From assembly GCF_010994275.1 (NCBI RefSeq), contig NZ_WMCD01000013.1:57362-121361 (forward strand): a stretch of DNA of 64,000 bases, written 5' to 3'. A program made the position numbers and the translations under genes. The notes under the pieces were generated by a model. It searched no databases. It was not told where the DNA came from and worked only from the letters and a program-made list of their open reading frames with translations. This document shows positions 27,252-37,116 of the stretch, piece by piece; position 1 is the stretch's first letter, and every line of letters starts with the position of its first letter. The DNA comes from Cyclobacterium jeungdonense (GTDB taxonomy: Bacteria > Bacteroidota > Bacteroidia > Cytophagales > Cyclobacteriaceae).

Positions 27252-29531
27252 ATGAAAAAAGAAGGTTTTAGCACCGCAAAAAGAAGTTTTAAGTCAGATG
27301 AATGGAACGCCGATCTGGTAATTATTGGTGGTGGAATAGCTGGCACCTGTTGCGCGATAACAGCGGCAAGACAAGGACTACAAGTGGTATTGGTACAGGA
27401 CAGGCCTGTTTTAGGAGGAAATGGTTCTTCGGAAATCAGGCTTTGGATCCTAGGGGCGACCTCCCATATGGGAAACAATAACCGCTGGTCCAGGGAAGGA
27501 GGGGTGATGGATGAAATTCTCTTGGAAAACCTCTACCGGAATCCCGAGGGAAATCCCTTGATTCTGGATACCATATTACTGGAAATGGTGAGTAAGGAAT
27601 CCAATATTCGGTTGCTATTAAACACGGTGATGCATGATATGGAGAAAAATGCTCCGGATAAAATCGAACGTGTGACAGCATTTTGCAGCCAGAATGCTAC
27701 CCAATACCTACTAAGGGCTCCGCTGTTCGTTGATGCCTCCGGAGATGGTGCACTTGCCTTTTTAGCAGGGGCCGCTTTTCGGATGGGTGCAGAAGCTGCC
27801 GAAGAATTTGACGAAGCCTTTGCCCCGGATCACAACTATGGGGAACTGCTGGGTCATAGCCTGTATTTTTACAGCAAGGATACCGGAAAGCCCGTGCGAT
27901 TTGTTCCTCCGGCCTATGCCAATCGGGACCTTAGCCGTTTGCCTCGGTTCAAATCCTTTAACCTGAGAGAACAGGGTTGCCGGCTATGGTGGGTAGAATA
28001 CGGAGGAAGGAAAGATACCATTCATGATTCCGAGTCCATTAAATGGGAACTCTGGCGAGTGATTTATGGAATATGGGATTATCTCAAAAACTCTGGCAAG
28101 TTTCCGGAAACGGCAACGCATACCCTGGAATGGGTTGGAACCATTCCGGGCAAAAGGGAAAGCAGGCGCTTCGAAGGAGATTTTATGTTGTCCCAAAAAG
28201 ACCTGGTCCATCAAAAAGAATTTGATGATGCAGTATCATTTGGGGGTTGGGCGCTGGACCTTCATCCGGCTGATGGGGTATACGGAGATCAACCCGGCTG
28301 TACCCAATGGCATACAAAGGGAGTGTATCAGATTCCCTATCGGATCATGTACAGCAAAAATATTAAAAACCTGTTTTTGGCGGGAAGGATAGTGAGTAGC
28401 AGTCACGTGGCTTTTGGATCCACGCGGGTAATGGCAACCTGCGGGCACAATGCGCAGGCTGTGGCAATGGCAGCATACCTTTGTAGGGAAAACGGGCTGC
28501 TTCCAGCGGACTTATTGGAAAGCCGATACATGAAGCAGCTCCAAAATCGTCTGATCCGTTGGGGGCAGTACATCCCGGGTTTGGCATTAGCCGATGAGAC
28601 AGATCTGACTCAAAAGGCAACGATTACAACTTCTTCCACCTATTCACTTATAGGCCTTCCCATGGATGGTCCATGGAAATCCCTGGAGTTTTCCATGGCT
28701 CAATTGCTTCCCTTGCAAGAAGGGGAGGTGCCTCGCATACGTTTTAAGATATTGGCCTCGGAAGCCACCCGATTGCAGGTGACTTTGATGAGAAGCAAAC
28801 GAAAGGGAAACTTTACTCCTGAGCTAATTTTAGCTGAAACGGAGTTTAATTTAACTTTAGGTGAACAATATATAAGTGTTGATTTTCAATATAATATAGA
28901 AATTTCAGAATATTATTTTGTGGCCTTTTCTGCCAATGAAAAAGTACAGGTAAAAGCCTCTGAAACACGTCTGACCGGGGTTTTAACGGTCTTTCAAAAG
29001 TTTAATAAGTCCGTTGCGACCAGTAGCAGGCAAGAACCTCCTCCATCTATTGGGATGGAGGCGTTTGACTTTTGGCTGCCAGAAAGAAGGCCGGCAGGGC
29101 ATAACCTGGGATTTGAGCTGGATAGGCCTCTTTCAATTTTTAAGGATACCTATCTGGTAAATGGAATTTTCCGGCCTACTTACCAAAGCAACGCCTGGAC
29201 CGCGGATCAAAATGATGATGAACCTACTATTGAGTTAAAATGGGATAAGATTCAGTTAATCAATGAAATAAAACTATTTTTTGATACCGATTACGACCAT
29301 GCTCTGGAATCTACTCTGATGGGACATCCCGAATCCGTAATCCCCTTTTGTGTTAGGAAATTTTCCATTTTTGATGGAAATGGAAAACTTCTGACCGAGG
29401 TTCAGGAAAATTATCAGTCCAGCTTTACCCTGAAACTGGATCAGCCTCTAAAAACCAATTCACTAAAATTCATCCTGGAACATCCCTCCGCTACTACCCC
29501 CGCTGCTTTGTTTGGAATTTTGTGTTATTAA
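27252..29531 (+). CDS. FAD-dependent oxidoreductase (PF12831 type), paralogue of the 10.1-kb gene
   Basis: A 759-residue flavoenzyme without a signal peptide. Motifs match those of the protein at 10143 nearly residue for residue: DLVIIGGGIAGTCCAI (26-31), RPVLGGNGSSEIRLWILGA, NNNRWSREGG, FVDASGDGALAFLAGA and the C-terminal beta part with NGIFRPTYQSNAW and FDTDYDHALESTLMG. The two therefore arose by duplication and flank the operon's regulatory and import genes. A cytoplasmic step after symport is the simplest reading: oxidation or dehydration of the imported compound. Four-base spacing to both neighbours' coding ends marks it as part of the same transcript. Confidence 0.86.
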   Translation: MKKEGFSTAKRSFKSDEWNADLVIIGGGIAGTCCAITAARQGLQVVLVQDRPVLGGNGSSEIRLWILGATSHMGNNNRWSREGGVMDEILLENLYRNPEGNPLILDTILLEMVSKESNIRLLLNTVMHDMEKNAPDKIERVTAFCSQNATQYLLRAPLFVDASGDGALAFLAGAAFRMGAEAAEEFDEAFAPDHNYGELLGHSLYFYSKDTGKPVRFVPPAYANRDLSRLPRFKSFNLREQGCRLWWVEYGGRKDTIHDSESIKWELWRVIYGIWDYLKNSGKFPETATHTLEWVGTIPGKRESRRFEGDFMLSQKDLVHQKEFDDAVSFGGWALDLHPADGVYGDQPGCTQWHTKGVYQIPYRIMYSKNIKNLFLAGRIVSSSHVAFGSTRVMATCGHNAQAVAMAAYLCRENGLLPADLLESRYMKQLQNRLIRWGQYIPGLALADETDLTQKATITTSSTYSLIGLPMDGPWKSLEFSMAQLLPLQEGEVPRIRFKILASEATRLQVTLMRSKRKGNFTPELILAETEFNLTLGEQYISVDFQYNIEISEYYFVAFSANEKVQVKASETRLTGVLTVFQKFNKSVATSSRQEPPPSIGMEAFDFWLPERRPAGHNLGFELDRPLSIFKDTYLVNGIFRPTYQSNAWTADQNDDEPTIELKWDKIQLINEIKLFFDTDYDHALESTLMGHPESVIPFCVRKFSIFDGNGKLLTEVQENYQSSFTLKLDQPLKTNSLKFILEHPSATTPAALFGILCY

Positions 29532-29537
29532 TTATCT

Positions 29538-31844
29538 ATGAAAATGAAAGATACCTTCCTATTAATCACTTCCTTTTTTCTTTTGGCCACGGTTCAGAAT
29601 AACGTTGCCTTAGCTCAACAAAATTTATCTACCTCAGGTATGGTCTCCAGCAGTTCTTCAGTGGAAGGCCAGGAAGCAAATTTTGCCATTGACAACGATA
29701 CCCTGAGCTATTGGGAAAGTACTGCAAAGGATACGGAACCCTGGATAGCGATACGTTTTCCTGGTGCTACCGAAATCACCGGTTTCAAAATAATTTTCCA
29801 GGAAGGAGCGGTTCCTAATGAAAGCGTTCATTTTCAATATTTGCTAAACGGGGATTGGAGAAGCCATCATCTGGTAAAAGAAAATCAGAGCGACAAAATC
29901 GCAGTTAACTTCGAAAAGGTATTGCTTACCGATCGGGTAAGATTGATCGCCAACGATAAACAAACCTTGCACATTGCCGAACTGCAAGTAGTTGGACAGC
30001 AGTATGTGGATGATGATGCCGGCGAAGTCAAGCCCCTATTGGTTAATCAAAGTGGTTATAACCTGGGTAGGCCAAAACGCTTTACAGCACCGGGTGTACC
30101 AGATAAAACTCCTTTTGTAATACTGGAAAAGGACAGCGAACAAGAAGTTTTTTCGGGATTAATTAAAAACGAAAAGGGTGATTTTTCGGAATTTGATCCA
30201 ACGTCAACGTCGGAATATCTGGTAGTTTCCGGAGAAAAAACTTCTTTCCCATTCCGGATCGGCCCGTATTGGCTGGAGCGCGTGAGCTACCGTCCCATGT
30301 TGGATTTTATGATGGGGGCAAGGCATTACGTGGGCAATGTATCTGAAATAAGGAACCTGTCTTTTGCCTGGCGGGATGGTGATTTTTTCAATTGGGCCAT
30401 GCAAAGTCTGGTAGCTCTATATGCTTCCAACCCGTCAGCATTTGAAAGAATGGAGATCACCGGAAGGTACCAATCCAACGCTTCTTTTCCCGAAGAATAC
30501 CAGGGTTTGTGGGGAGTTCTGGAGCCCTTTCGGGAAAACACACCGGATATCGTGCAATTGATGCATTGGGATGCCGACGTGAAGGTATCTCAAAAGCTGG
30601 ATCACGAAATGCAAAAAGCAGAGCTGGCCCACTTCCTCTATGCCTGGCCCTTCCTGTCTCGCTGGCTTCCCCGGCAAAATTTTGACAGGGTATATGCTTA
30701 TACCCAATCGGTATGGACCAAAGGCACGGTATCACCCCATGCCAATTCCCAATACGACCGGAGCCCGGAACATAACCTGTTGGCGCTAAAAACCCAATTG
30801 GGTAGTACCAAGGGTGAGATGCCTCCGGGTTTTTCTGTCATCCCAAATTTGATGATGTACGAAGTTGGCAAGCGGGAGGGGGACCCAGATGCAGGAATGT
30901 ATTTTGACGCAGCTTACCGCCAACTGGAATGGATGATTACCCATTTGGACTGGGAAGACCCAATGACTACAAAAGGGCAAAGGATGTCAGAGCATATCAC
31001 CATGCGGGCATTTGCCTGGTTTTATCAGGAGTATCCGGACAGGCATCCGGAGGGGCTAAAAGAAAAAGTAGAAGAATGGGCAAGAATAATGGTAGAACGT
31101 TCCGATAACCTGTGGGATTTCAGAAAGTACGACGAGGACGAATGGACGCCTCCCGGTTGGAATGAAACCGGCAACATACTTGGTTTTCCTGCGGCGGTAT
31201 TTGCTGCCAATACCATTCTGGGAAAAGATCACAAGGAGGTTCCGCGTCTGGAAGAAATCGCATGGGCTCATTTTGAAAATGCCTTCGGCAGAAACCCAAC
31301 TGGCAGGCAGTTTTCTTTTAAAGGCCCGGAAGAGGTAGAGGGCGTGGATTTGGGTTGGTATAGCCGGCATAAGGGCGGAATTGGACTTTTGGAAGAGCTA
31401 CCCTTTGTTTTTGACGGTTCACCCAAAAACTTTCACTACCCGAACCAGCCGGAGGCAGGGAATCTGGGCTGGACAGAAGGCTGGGTTCAATTTAATACGG
31501 CTTACAATACGAGTATGGCTTATCTGGCCAATTATTATACCCGCCTGGAATGCAGGCAAAGCGATTCTGGTGTCCTGATAATCCGTTTAGAGGCTCCGTT
31601 AAATTTTCACAAGGATAGGGAGGAGCATGGTAGGGTTTGGCTTACCAATAAAGCCGGTAAAAGCATCCCTGTTGAATTAAAAGAGGCATCTCCATTTTCC
31701 CTGGCACTGGAGGGAAGGGTGAAAATACAAGATTCCGAACTGAGCGTTGGAGCTCATGTACTTCGTCTGGAGGAAAATGATCAGCTCAAGGTGAGTTATG
31801 GGTATGGCTTTTTTGAAAAAAAGGTCACTGTCAATGGGGATTAG
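29538..31844 (+). CDS. Exported GH9-like protein with discoidin domain
   Basis: A 768-residue protein, last in the operon. Residues 1-27 are a signal peptide ending ALAQQ. Residues about 30-155 form an F5/8 type C (discoidin) fold (NFAIDNDTLSYWES, LLTDRVRLIANDKQTLHIAEL). Residues about 165-250 match the CelD-N immunoglobulin-like domain found before GH9 catalytic domains (LLVNQSGYNLGRPKRFTAPG ... FPFRIGPYWLERV). The remainder is a helical toroid-like domain. I do not see the GH9 catalytic DAGD motif, the nearest being AWRDGDFFNW, so the activity may differ (another hydrolase or a lyase). It begins six bases after the FAD oxidoreductase. Confidence 0.72.
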   Translation: MKMKDTFLLITSFFLLATVQNNVALAQQNLSTSGMVSSSSSVEGQEANFAIDNDTLSYWESTAKDTEPWIAIRFPGATEITGFKIIFQEGAVPNESVHFQYLLNGDWRSHHLVKENQSDKIAVNFEKVLLTDRVRLIANDKQTLHIAELQVVGQQYVDDDAGEVKPLLVNQSGYNLGRPKRFTAPGVPDKTPFVILEKDSEQEVFSGLIKNEKGDFSEFDPTSTSEYLVVSGEKTSFPFRIGPYWLERVSYRPMLDFMMGARHYVGNVSEIRNLSFAWRDGDFFNWAMQSLVALYASNPSAFERMEITGRYQSNASFPEEYQGLWGVLEPFRENTPDIVQLMHWDADVKVSQKLDHEMQKAELAHFLYAWPFLSRWLPRQNFDRVYAYTQSVWTKGTVSPHANSQYDRSPEHNLLALKTQLGSTKGEMPPGFSVIPNLMMYEVGKREGDPDAGMYFDAAYRQLEWMITHLDWEDPMTTKGQRMSEHITMRAFAWFYQEYPDRHPEGLKEKVEEWARIMVERSDNLWDFRKYDEDEWTPPGWNETGNILGFPAAVFAANTILGKDHKEVPRLEEIAWAHFENAFGRNPTGRQFSFKGPEEVEGVDLGWYSRHKGGIGLLEELPFVFDGSPKNFHYPNQPEAGNLGWTEGWVQFNTAYNTSMAYLANYYTRLECRQSDSGVLIIRLEAPLNFHKDREEHGRVWLTNKAGKSIPVELKEASPFSLALEGRVKIQDSELSVGAHVLRLEENDQLKVSYGYGFFEKKVTVNGD

Positions 31845-31847
31845 GGT

Positions 31848-31917
31848 AAATCCTGTCAGGTTTCCTCTAATCAAAGTTTGCCGTTGGTTGAATATCAACA
31901 AAAAACTGACAGGTTTG
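31848..31917. repeat. CCTGTCAG/CTGACAGG inverted repeat after the operon
   Basis: AAATCCTGTCAGG (31848-31860) and AACTGACAGGTTT (31905-31917) are inverted arms separated by about 44 bases. Palindromes of the form ACCTGTCAGGT are frequent between Bacteroidota genes; this copy looks interrupted. It could also form a weak terminator for the operon. Confidence 0.5.
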
Positions 31918-31961
31918 TGCATTTTAGACACTTGATTTTTTTTGTGTTTTTAGTAAAATGA

Positions 31962-32183
31962 AGCAACAAAAAAGAACTTAAAAACAAATATGAAGTCTAT
32001 GAGGAAAGTGGTGTGTTGGAATATTGGATCGTACACCCTGATGAGCGGACTGTAATGGCCTATACCCTTGAGGAGGGTATATACGTTCCTTCCAGATTGA
32101 TGACTTCAGGGGATGTCATACGATCTGTATCCATTTCCGGATTTCAGCTGGATCTGAATTACGAATTTAAAGATTTGGATTAG
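31962..32183 (+). pseudogene. C-terminal fragment of a Uma2-family (DUF820) endonuclease
   Basis: The plus frame ending in TAG at 32181 encodes KNKYEVYEESGVLEYWIVHP then DERTVMAYTLEEGIYVPSRL and a short tail. This is the C-terminal third of a Uma2-family PD-(D/E)XK protein, where 'KFELYEESGVKEYWIVDP' is the usual consensus. The N-terminal two thirds are missing and a stop codon lies just upstream, so it is a remnant. No in-frame start is usable. Confidence 0.7.
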
Positions 32184-32354
32184 TGTTTTCCAAAATTTCA
32201 TAATCAGTTTCATTTTTGGTAAACGCATCATGGTTTGGAAAGTATGCTTTCAATTTCTTTTTAATCAAATAGTACCAGTTATCAATGGGTTTTTATAAAT
32301 TGATCATCAATTATTATCTTCTTATTAACACTATTCACCATTTAATCAAACACT

Positions 32355-32555
32355 ATGAAAACTGCAGGTATTATTTTATTGATTTTAGGAATTATTGGAA
32401 CCATCATGTTTGGCCTGCAAGCCATGCAAGATTCAGAGAGCTTCAGTTTATTTGGGATGGATATTGCTGTAAGTACAGCCAATTGGACACCAGTCATTAT
32501 CAGTGTCATTCTGCTTGTAATTGGTCTGGTTCTGAGTACTAGAGGTAAAAAGTAA
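32355..32555 (+). CDS. Small two-helix membrane protein
   Basis: A 66-residue protein with two membrane segments: residues 4-22 (GIILLILGIIGTIMFGLQA) and 45-62 (WTPVIISVILLVIGLVL), separated by a short loop (MQDSESFSLFGMDIAV), and a basic end (RGKK). This layout is common among small Bacteroidota inner-membrane proteins of unknown function. The start ATGAAAACT follows an A-rich leader. Overlapping frames in other phases are not coding-like. No function is claimed. Confidence 0.72.
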   Translation: MKTAGIILLILGIIGTIMFGLQAMQDSESFSLFGMDIAVSTANWTPVIISVILLVIGLVLSTRGKK

Positions 32556-32653
32556 TACGAAGTATACCTAGTATTCCTGTTTGTTAGCAGGGTCAAATTA
32601 TTTTATTATGTTAAACCTAAAAAAAAGGTTGAAAGCAATCAACATCTATTCCA

Positions 32654-33928
32654 GTGGTTTTTCCAATAAATAAAAAGTTCAGTTTGAATTCTTATCCATG
32701 CAGGTGGATCTTCTTCATAATGATCATACATATTTCTCCATCTGCCTACTCACAGGTAGCAGAAACTGAAGACATGCACTTTATCTTGTTGGATAATGAA
32801 ATCATGCAAAAGGTAAAAGCTCGCATTTCCTTCGGATCTCAAAAGACCATATTTCCGGAAGTGCAGGCATTTCTCAGAGAAGCTGATCAAAAATTACAGG
32901 AAGGGCCTTTTTCTGTTACCCATAAAACCCAGTTGCCTCCCAGCGGGGACAAGCATGACTATACCAGTATGGGGCCTTATTGGTGGCCGGACCCTGAGAA
33001 AGAGGATGGCTTGCCTTATATCCGCAGAGACGGGGAAATCAATCCGGAATATTACGGTTATAAGGACAAAGAGGAATTGGGAAAACTGATGGATGCCCTG
33101 AAAACATTAAGCGAGGCATTCTATTTTTCAGCGGAAGAAGCTTACGCCGAACATGCTATCAGGTTGCTCCGCGCGTGGTTTTTAGATTCCGAGACCAAAA
33201 TGAACCCTAACCTGAACTATGCCCAGCGGATTCCGGGAAGGACAGAAGGCAGGGGTATTGGAATCATCGATACCCGCTCTTTTTCAGAGTTGCCGGATAT
33301 GCTTTACCTGCTATCGGGTTCAGAACATTGGAACGCAGCAATTGCAAATGGAATGGAGAACTGGATTGCACTATACCTGGATTGGTTGATCAATAGTGAT
33401 CATGGAAAGGATGAGGCCGTCCATGGTAATAACCATACCACCTGGTATTTTGCCCAAACCATTCCCCTGGCCCTTTATGTAGACCAGCGGGAGATTGCCG
33501 ACAGCCTGGCTCAGGCGGGGCTTCCTTTGATCATGGATGAGATGATTGAAGCAGACGGGTCTCAACCCAAGGAATTGGACCGGACCCGATCCTGGGACTA
33601 TAGTGCCATGAATCTGTTGGGCATCATGACCTATGCCAGGGCAGCTTCCCAATCCGGCATGGATCTTTGGAACTACGAAAATCCGAAAGGAGGAAGTATC
33701 CGAGAAGCCCTTGATTTTATGGTACCTTTTTTAAAGGAGAAAAACGAATGGCCCTACAATCAAATTCAGGTTAAGCGCGATTGGCGCTTGGCGGAACCCC
33801 TAGCAATTGCAGCCAAGGTGTATCAATATAAACCTTACAAGAAGCTGTCGGAAAGAATTAGCGGAGAAAGGGAAGGGTTTCTGTATTGGGATCTCCTTCG
33901 TTTTCGGGAGATGCGAGATTACGACTGA
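32654..33928 (+). CDS. Alginate lyase family protein (PF05426)
   Basis: A 424-residue exported (alpha/alpha)-barrel protein of the alginate_lyase family. A basic N-terminus and hydrophobic segment (WIFFIMIIHISPSAYSQ) form the signal peptide. Family motifs are DYTSMGPYWWPDP near residue 97, AQRIPGRTEGRGIGIIDTR, and GNNHTTWY, which holds the conserved Asn-Asn-His near the active site. The family includes true alginate lyases and many Bacteroidota members acting on other uronic-acid polysaccharides. It stands alone about 0.8 kb after the carbohydrate operon and may act on the same material. The first codons may not be translated; no better internal start precedes the signal segment. The 219 bases after it (33929-34147) hold nothing recognisable. 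Confidence 0.87.
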   Translation: MVFPINKKFSLNSYPCRWIFFIMIIHISPSAYSQVAETEDMHFILLDNEIMQKVKARISFGSQKTIFPEVQAFLREADQKLQEGPFSVTHKTQLPPSGDKHDYTSMGPYWWPDPEKEDGLPYIRRDGEINPEYYGYKDKEELGKLMDALKTLSEAFYFSAEEAYAEHAIRLLRAWFLDSETKMNPNLNYAQRIPGRTEGRGIGIIDTRSFSELPDMLYLLSGSEHWNAAIANGMENWIALYLDWLINSDHGKDEAVHGNNHTTWYFAQTIPLALYVDQREIADSLAQAGLPLIMDEMIEADGSQPKELDRTRSWDYSAMNLLGIMTYARAASQSGMDLWNYENPKGGSIREALDFMVPFLKEKNEWPYNQIQVKRDWRLAEPLAIAAKVYQYKPYKKLSERISGEREGFLYWDLLRFREMRDYD

Positions 33929-34147
33929 AAATTGGTGCTAGTTGGTAACATTTAATCTGGCCTATCACACAAAAGAGCGAATCCGCTGGTCCGAACAAAA
34001 CAAAATTTCCCTTGTTTTTATCGAATAATTTGTAAGTGCTCAGCTATTTCCCAAACCGCCCTGGATTCTCATTTAACTGTTTGGAAATCACTATTTTTAG
34101 GGTATATTGAAGACTGGTTTTTTGGCTTATGGATTATAAAAATAGGA

Positions 34148-36859
34148 ATGAATTACAAGCAGCACCACTGGCACACCTGCACTGCAGACCAGGTAGCGGA
34201 AAACCTGGACACCAACATTCACCAAGGCCTGTCAGCGAAGGAAGTTAGTGAGCGATTAGATCACTACGGGGAAAACCGAATTACCACTAAAAAAGGCCAG
34301 AGTAGCATCGTTCGGTTTCTGCTCCAGTTTCACCAACCTCTGATATACATTCTGCTAGGTGCCACCATCGTCACCCTGCTACTGGGAGAGTACCCTGACG
34401 CCGCCGTGATATTCGCAGTGGTGCTGATCAATTCCACAATTGGGTACATTCAGGAAACCAAAGCCTTGAAGGCTATTGACGCACTCTCGAAAAGCATGAG
34501 TACCATCGCTACGGTAATCCGTGACAGCCGGCAAGCTGTGGTAAATAGCGTGAATCTGGTTCCCGGCGATATTGTGAGCGTACAACCAGGTGATAAAATT
34601 CCTGCGGATATGCGCCTGTTCTCGGTCAAAAACCTTCAGGTGGATGAATCAGCCCTTACAGGGGAGTCAGTGGCGACCGAAAAAAAACTGGATTTGGTAG
34701 AAGCAGATACCCTGCTCGGTGACCGAAATAATATGGGCTTTGCTACCACGGTTGTCACCTATGGAACGGGAAAGGGCATTGTGGTCAGTACCGGGGATCG
34801 GACCGAGGTGGGCAAGATCAACCAATCCATTTCCTCTGCAGAGGAGCTTGACACTCCTTTGACCTTGAAAATAAAAAAATTCAGCCATACCTTACTTTGG
34901 CTGATTCTGAGTCTTGCGCTATTTATCCTGGCCTTGGCCTATTTTCGTGGCGAAAGCCTGGCCGATGCCTTTATGGTGGCCGTCGCGCTGATGGTAGGCG
35001 CCATACCCGAGGGCTTACCCGCAGCGGTGACTATTATGCTGGCCATCGGCGTGGCCCAGATGGCCAAAAGACGCGCGATTATTCGCAAATTGGTAGCGGT
35101 AGAAACTTTAGGGAGCACCAATGTGATCTGTTCAGACAAAACCGGAACGCTTACTGAAAACCAGATGACCGTTCAAAAGATCCTGGCAGGAGGAGAACAT
35201 TTTGACGTAACAGGGATTGGCTACAAACCGGAAGGTAAGGTGATATACGAAGGGGAAGAAGTGGTACTGACTCAAAGGCCAGCCCTTCGCCAATTGCTAC
35301 GAGCGGGCGTACTATGCAATAACAGCCGGATAGTGGGAGAGGGCGAACGATGGACAGCTGAAGGCGATCCCACGGAGGCAGCCCTGATCAGTGCGGCCGA
35401 AAAAGCCGGTATTGCAGATCATTATACCGATCAGTATTATCCCCGGATAGACGAGGTCCCGTTTCAATCGGAATACCAGTACATGGCCAGCCTGCACCAG
35501 CACGAGCAGCAGGCTGTTGTCTTCCTTAAAGGTTCCGTTGAAGCAGTACTCCGCTCGTGTGATTTTATGATGACGAAAACCGGGGCGATGGTTGCTATCG
35601 ATTTATCCGATGTCCAGAAACGCGGCGAACAATTTGCTGCAGAAGGCCTGCGGGTGCTGGCCTTTGCCTTTAAAAACTTCGATTCCTCTAAAACCGATGT
35701 GGAACATAAAGATGTTGCTGAGGGCATGATCTTTATAGGACTTCAGGGTATGATTGACCCGCCGAGGAAAGAGGCTATCGATGCTGTAGCGCTTTGCCAG
35801 CAAGCAGGCATTCAGGTAAAAATGATTACCGGTGATCATGCCCTAACGGCCGCTACGATTGCCGACCAACTGGGTATCCGGGGAAAAACGGAAAACGGAA
35901 AACTGCTGGCCTTAACCGGTCTGGAACTCCAAAAGGTATCGGATGAGGAATTGAAGAGGATTGCAGACGAGTTTTCGGTATTTGCACGGGTCAGTCCGGA
36001 CCAAAAACTCCGACTGGTAAAAGCCCTTCAGGCCACGGGAAAAGTAGTTGCCATGACCGGTGATGGGGTAAATGACGGCCCGGCTTTAAAACAGGCTAAT
36101 ATTGGTATCGCCATGGGGATAACCGGGACAGAAGTGGCCAAGGATGCCTCAGACATGGTGCTTACCGATGATAATTTTGCTTCGATCGAGGCTGCCGTGG
36201 AAGAAGGCCGTGGTGTGTTGGACAACCTGACCAAATTTATCGTCTGGACCTTACCTACCAATCTGGGAGAAGCATTGGTAATCCTTGCCAGCATCGCTTT
36301 TGCTACCCAATTGCCACTTGCACCGGTGCAAATTTTATGGATCAACATGACCACCGCAGTCCTGCTGGGGCTGATGCTTACCTTCGAACCCAAAGAACTG
36401 GGAATAATGGACAGGCCACCCATACCCTCCGATAAGCCCATCCTTACTTTTCCGTTGATCATGCGTACACTTTTGGTAGGTACTTTGATCATGTTGTCCG
36501 CTTTTATATTGTTCCGGTACGAACTATCCAAGGGGGCCAGTCTGGAAGAGTCTCAAACGGTTGCTACTACGGTTTTTATTGTATTAGAAGGTTTCTATTT
36601 GTTCAATTGTCGCTCCTTGCGGAGTTCGGTCAGACAGATCGGCTGGTTTTCCAATAAATGGGTGTATTACGGGGCATTCGCTATGTTTGCACTTCAGCTC
36701 GTATTCATTCATGCTCCGGTTATGAATGCCTTGTTTCACTCAGTTCCTATTGACCTAAATTCCTGGATACGTATCCTGATTGCTGGTATTGGTCTTTTTG
36801 TCATTGTGTCCCTGGAAAAAACCATTCGGAGAAAATTCACGGTGTCGGAAGAGTTTTAA
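34148..36859 (+). CDS. Cation-transporting P-type ATPase (P2A, Ca2+-like)
   Basis: A 903-residue ATP-driven cation pump of the inner membrane. It has an N-terminal cation-ATPase domain (HHWHTCTADQVAENL), an actuator TGES (ALTGES), the phosphorylated aspartate in SDKTGTLT (about residue 330), the nucleotide-binding KGSVEAVL region, and the hinge MTGDGVNDGPALKQA. Helix 4 reads VGAIPEGLPAAV, where PEGLPA is typical of Ca2+ and PMR1-like pumps, so Ca2+ (possibly Mn2+) export is the best guess; Na+-type members of this group cannot be excluded. About ten membrane helices are visible. It is probably monocistronic. Confidence 0.93.
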   Translation: MNYKQHHWHTCTADQVAENLDTNIHQGLSAKEVSERLDHYGENRITTKKGQSSIVRFLLQFHQPLIYILLGATIVTLLLGEYPDAAVIFAVVLINSTIGYIQETKALKAIDALSKSMSTIATVIRDSRQAVVNSVNLVPGDIVSVQPGDKIPADMRLFSVKNLQVDESALTGESVATEKKLDLVEADTLLGDRNNMGFATTVVTYGTGKGIVVSTGDRTEVGKINQSISSAEELDTPLTLKIKKFSHTLLWLILSLALFILALAYFRGESLADAFMVAVALMVGAIPEGLPAAVTIMLAIGVAQMAKRRAIIRKLVAVETLGSTNVICSDKTGTLTENQMTVQKILAGGEHFDVTGIGYKPEGKVIYEGEEVVLTQRPALRQLLRAGVLCNNSRIVGEGERWTAEGDPTEAALISAAEKAGIADHYTDQYYPRIDEVPFQSEYQYMASLHQHEQQAVVFLKGSVEAVLRSCDFMMTKTGAMVAIDLSDVQKRGEQFAAEGLRVLAFAFKNFDSSKTDVEHKDVAEGMIFIGLQGMIDPPRKEAIDAVALCQQAGIQVKMITGDHALTAATIADQLGIRGKTENGKLLALTGLELQKVSDEELKRIADEFSVFARVSPDQKLRLVKALQATGKVVAMTGDGVNDGPALKQANIGIAMGITGTEVAKDASDMVLTDDNFASIEAAVEEGRGVLDNLTKFIVWTLPTNLGEALVILASIAFATQLPLAPVQILWINMTTAVLLGLMLTFEPKELGIMDRPPIPSDKPILTFPLIMRTLLVGTLIMLSAFILFRYELSKGASLEESQTVATTVFIVLEGFYLFNCRSLRSSVRQIGWFSNKWVYYGAFAMFALQLVFIHAPVMNALFHSVPIDLNSWIRILIAGIGLFVIVSLEKTIRRKFTVSEEF

Positions 36860-36890
36860 TTCCCTGGCCTATAAACGAAGGTCCCCTAAT

Positions 36891-37031
36891 TCATTCCCGA
36901 ACCACGATAATCAAAAAATTTTCTGTTGAACCTTCAGCCATTTCCAACAATTCGGTATAAATGGGGTCTGGCATCGGACCATGCCTACACACCTCTGGAC
37001 TCTGAATAAACCGTTTGTAAATAATTGTTTT
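36891..37031 (-). other. Possible degraded gene end, unrecognised
   Basis: On the minus strand an open frame of about 45 codons ends at TGA (36891). It includes CRHGPMPDPIYTELLEMAEG and NFLIIVVRE, which has protein-like composition. It has no start codon and a stop just upstream. I cannot name the family; it may be the tail of a decayed gene in the gap 36860-37116. Confidence 0.25.
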
Positions 37032-37116
37032 TCAGGTATATTAATGGCGAAATGTCCGATTCGATGTTTGGCCGGGCACACCGTGTTGAAACCTGTTAAA
37101 ACTAGCTTACCCTGTT

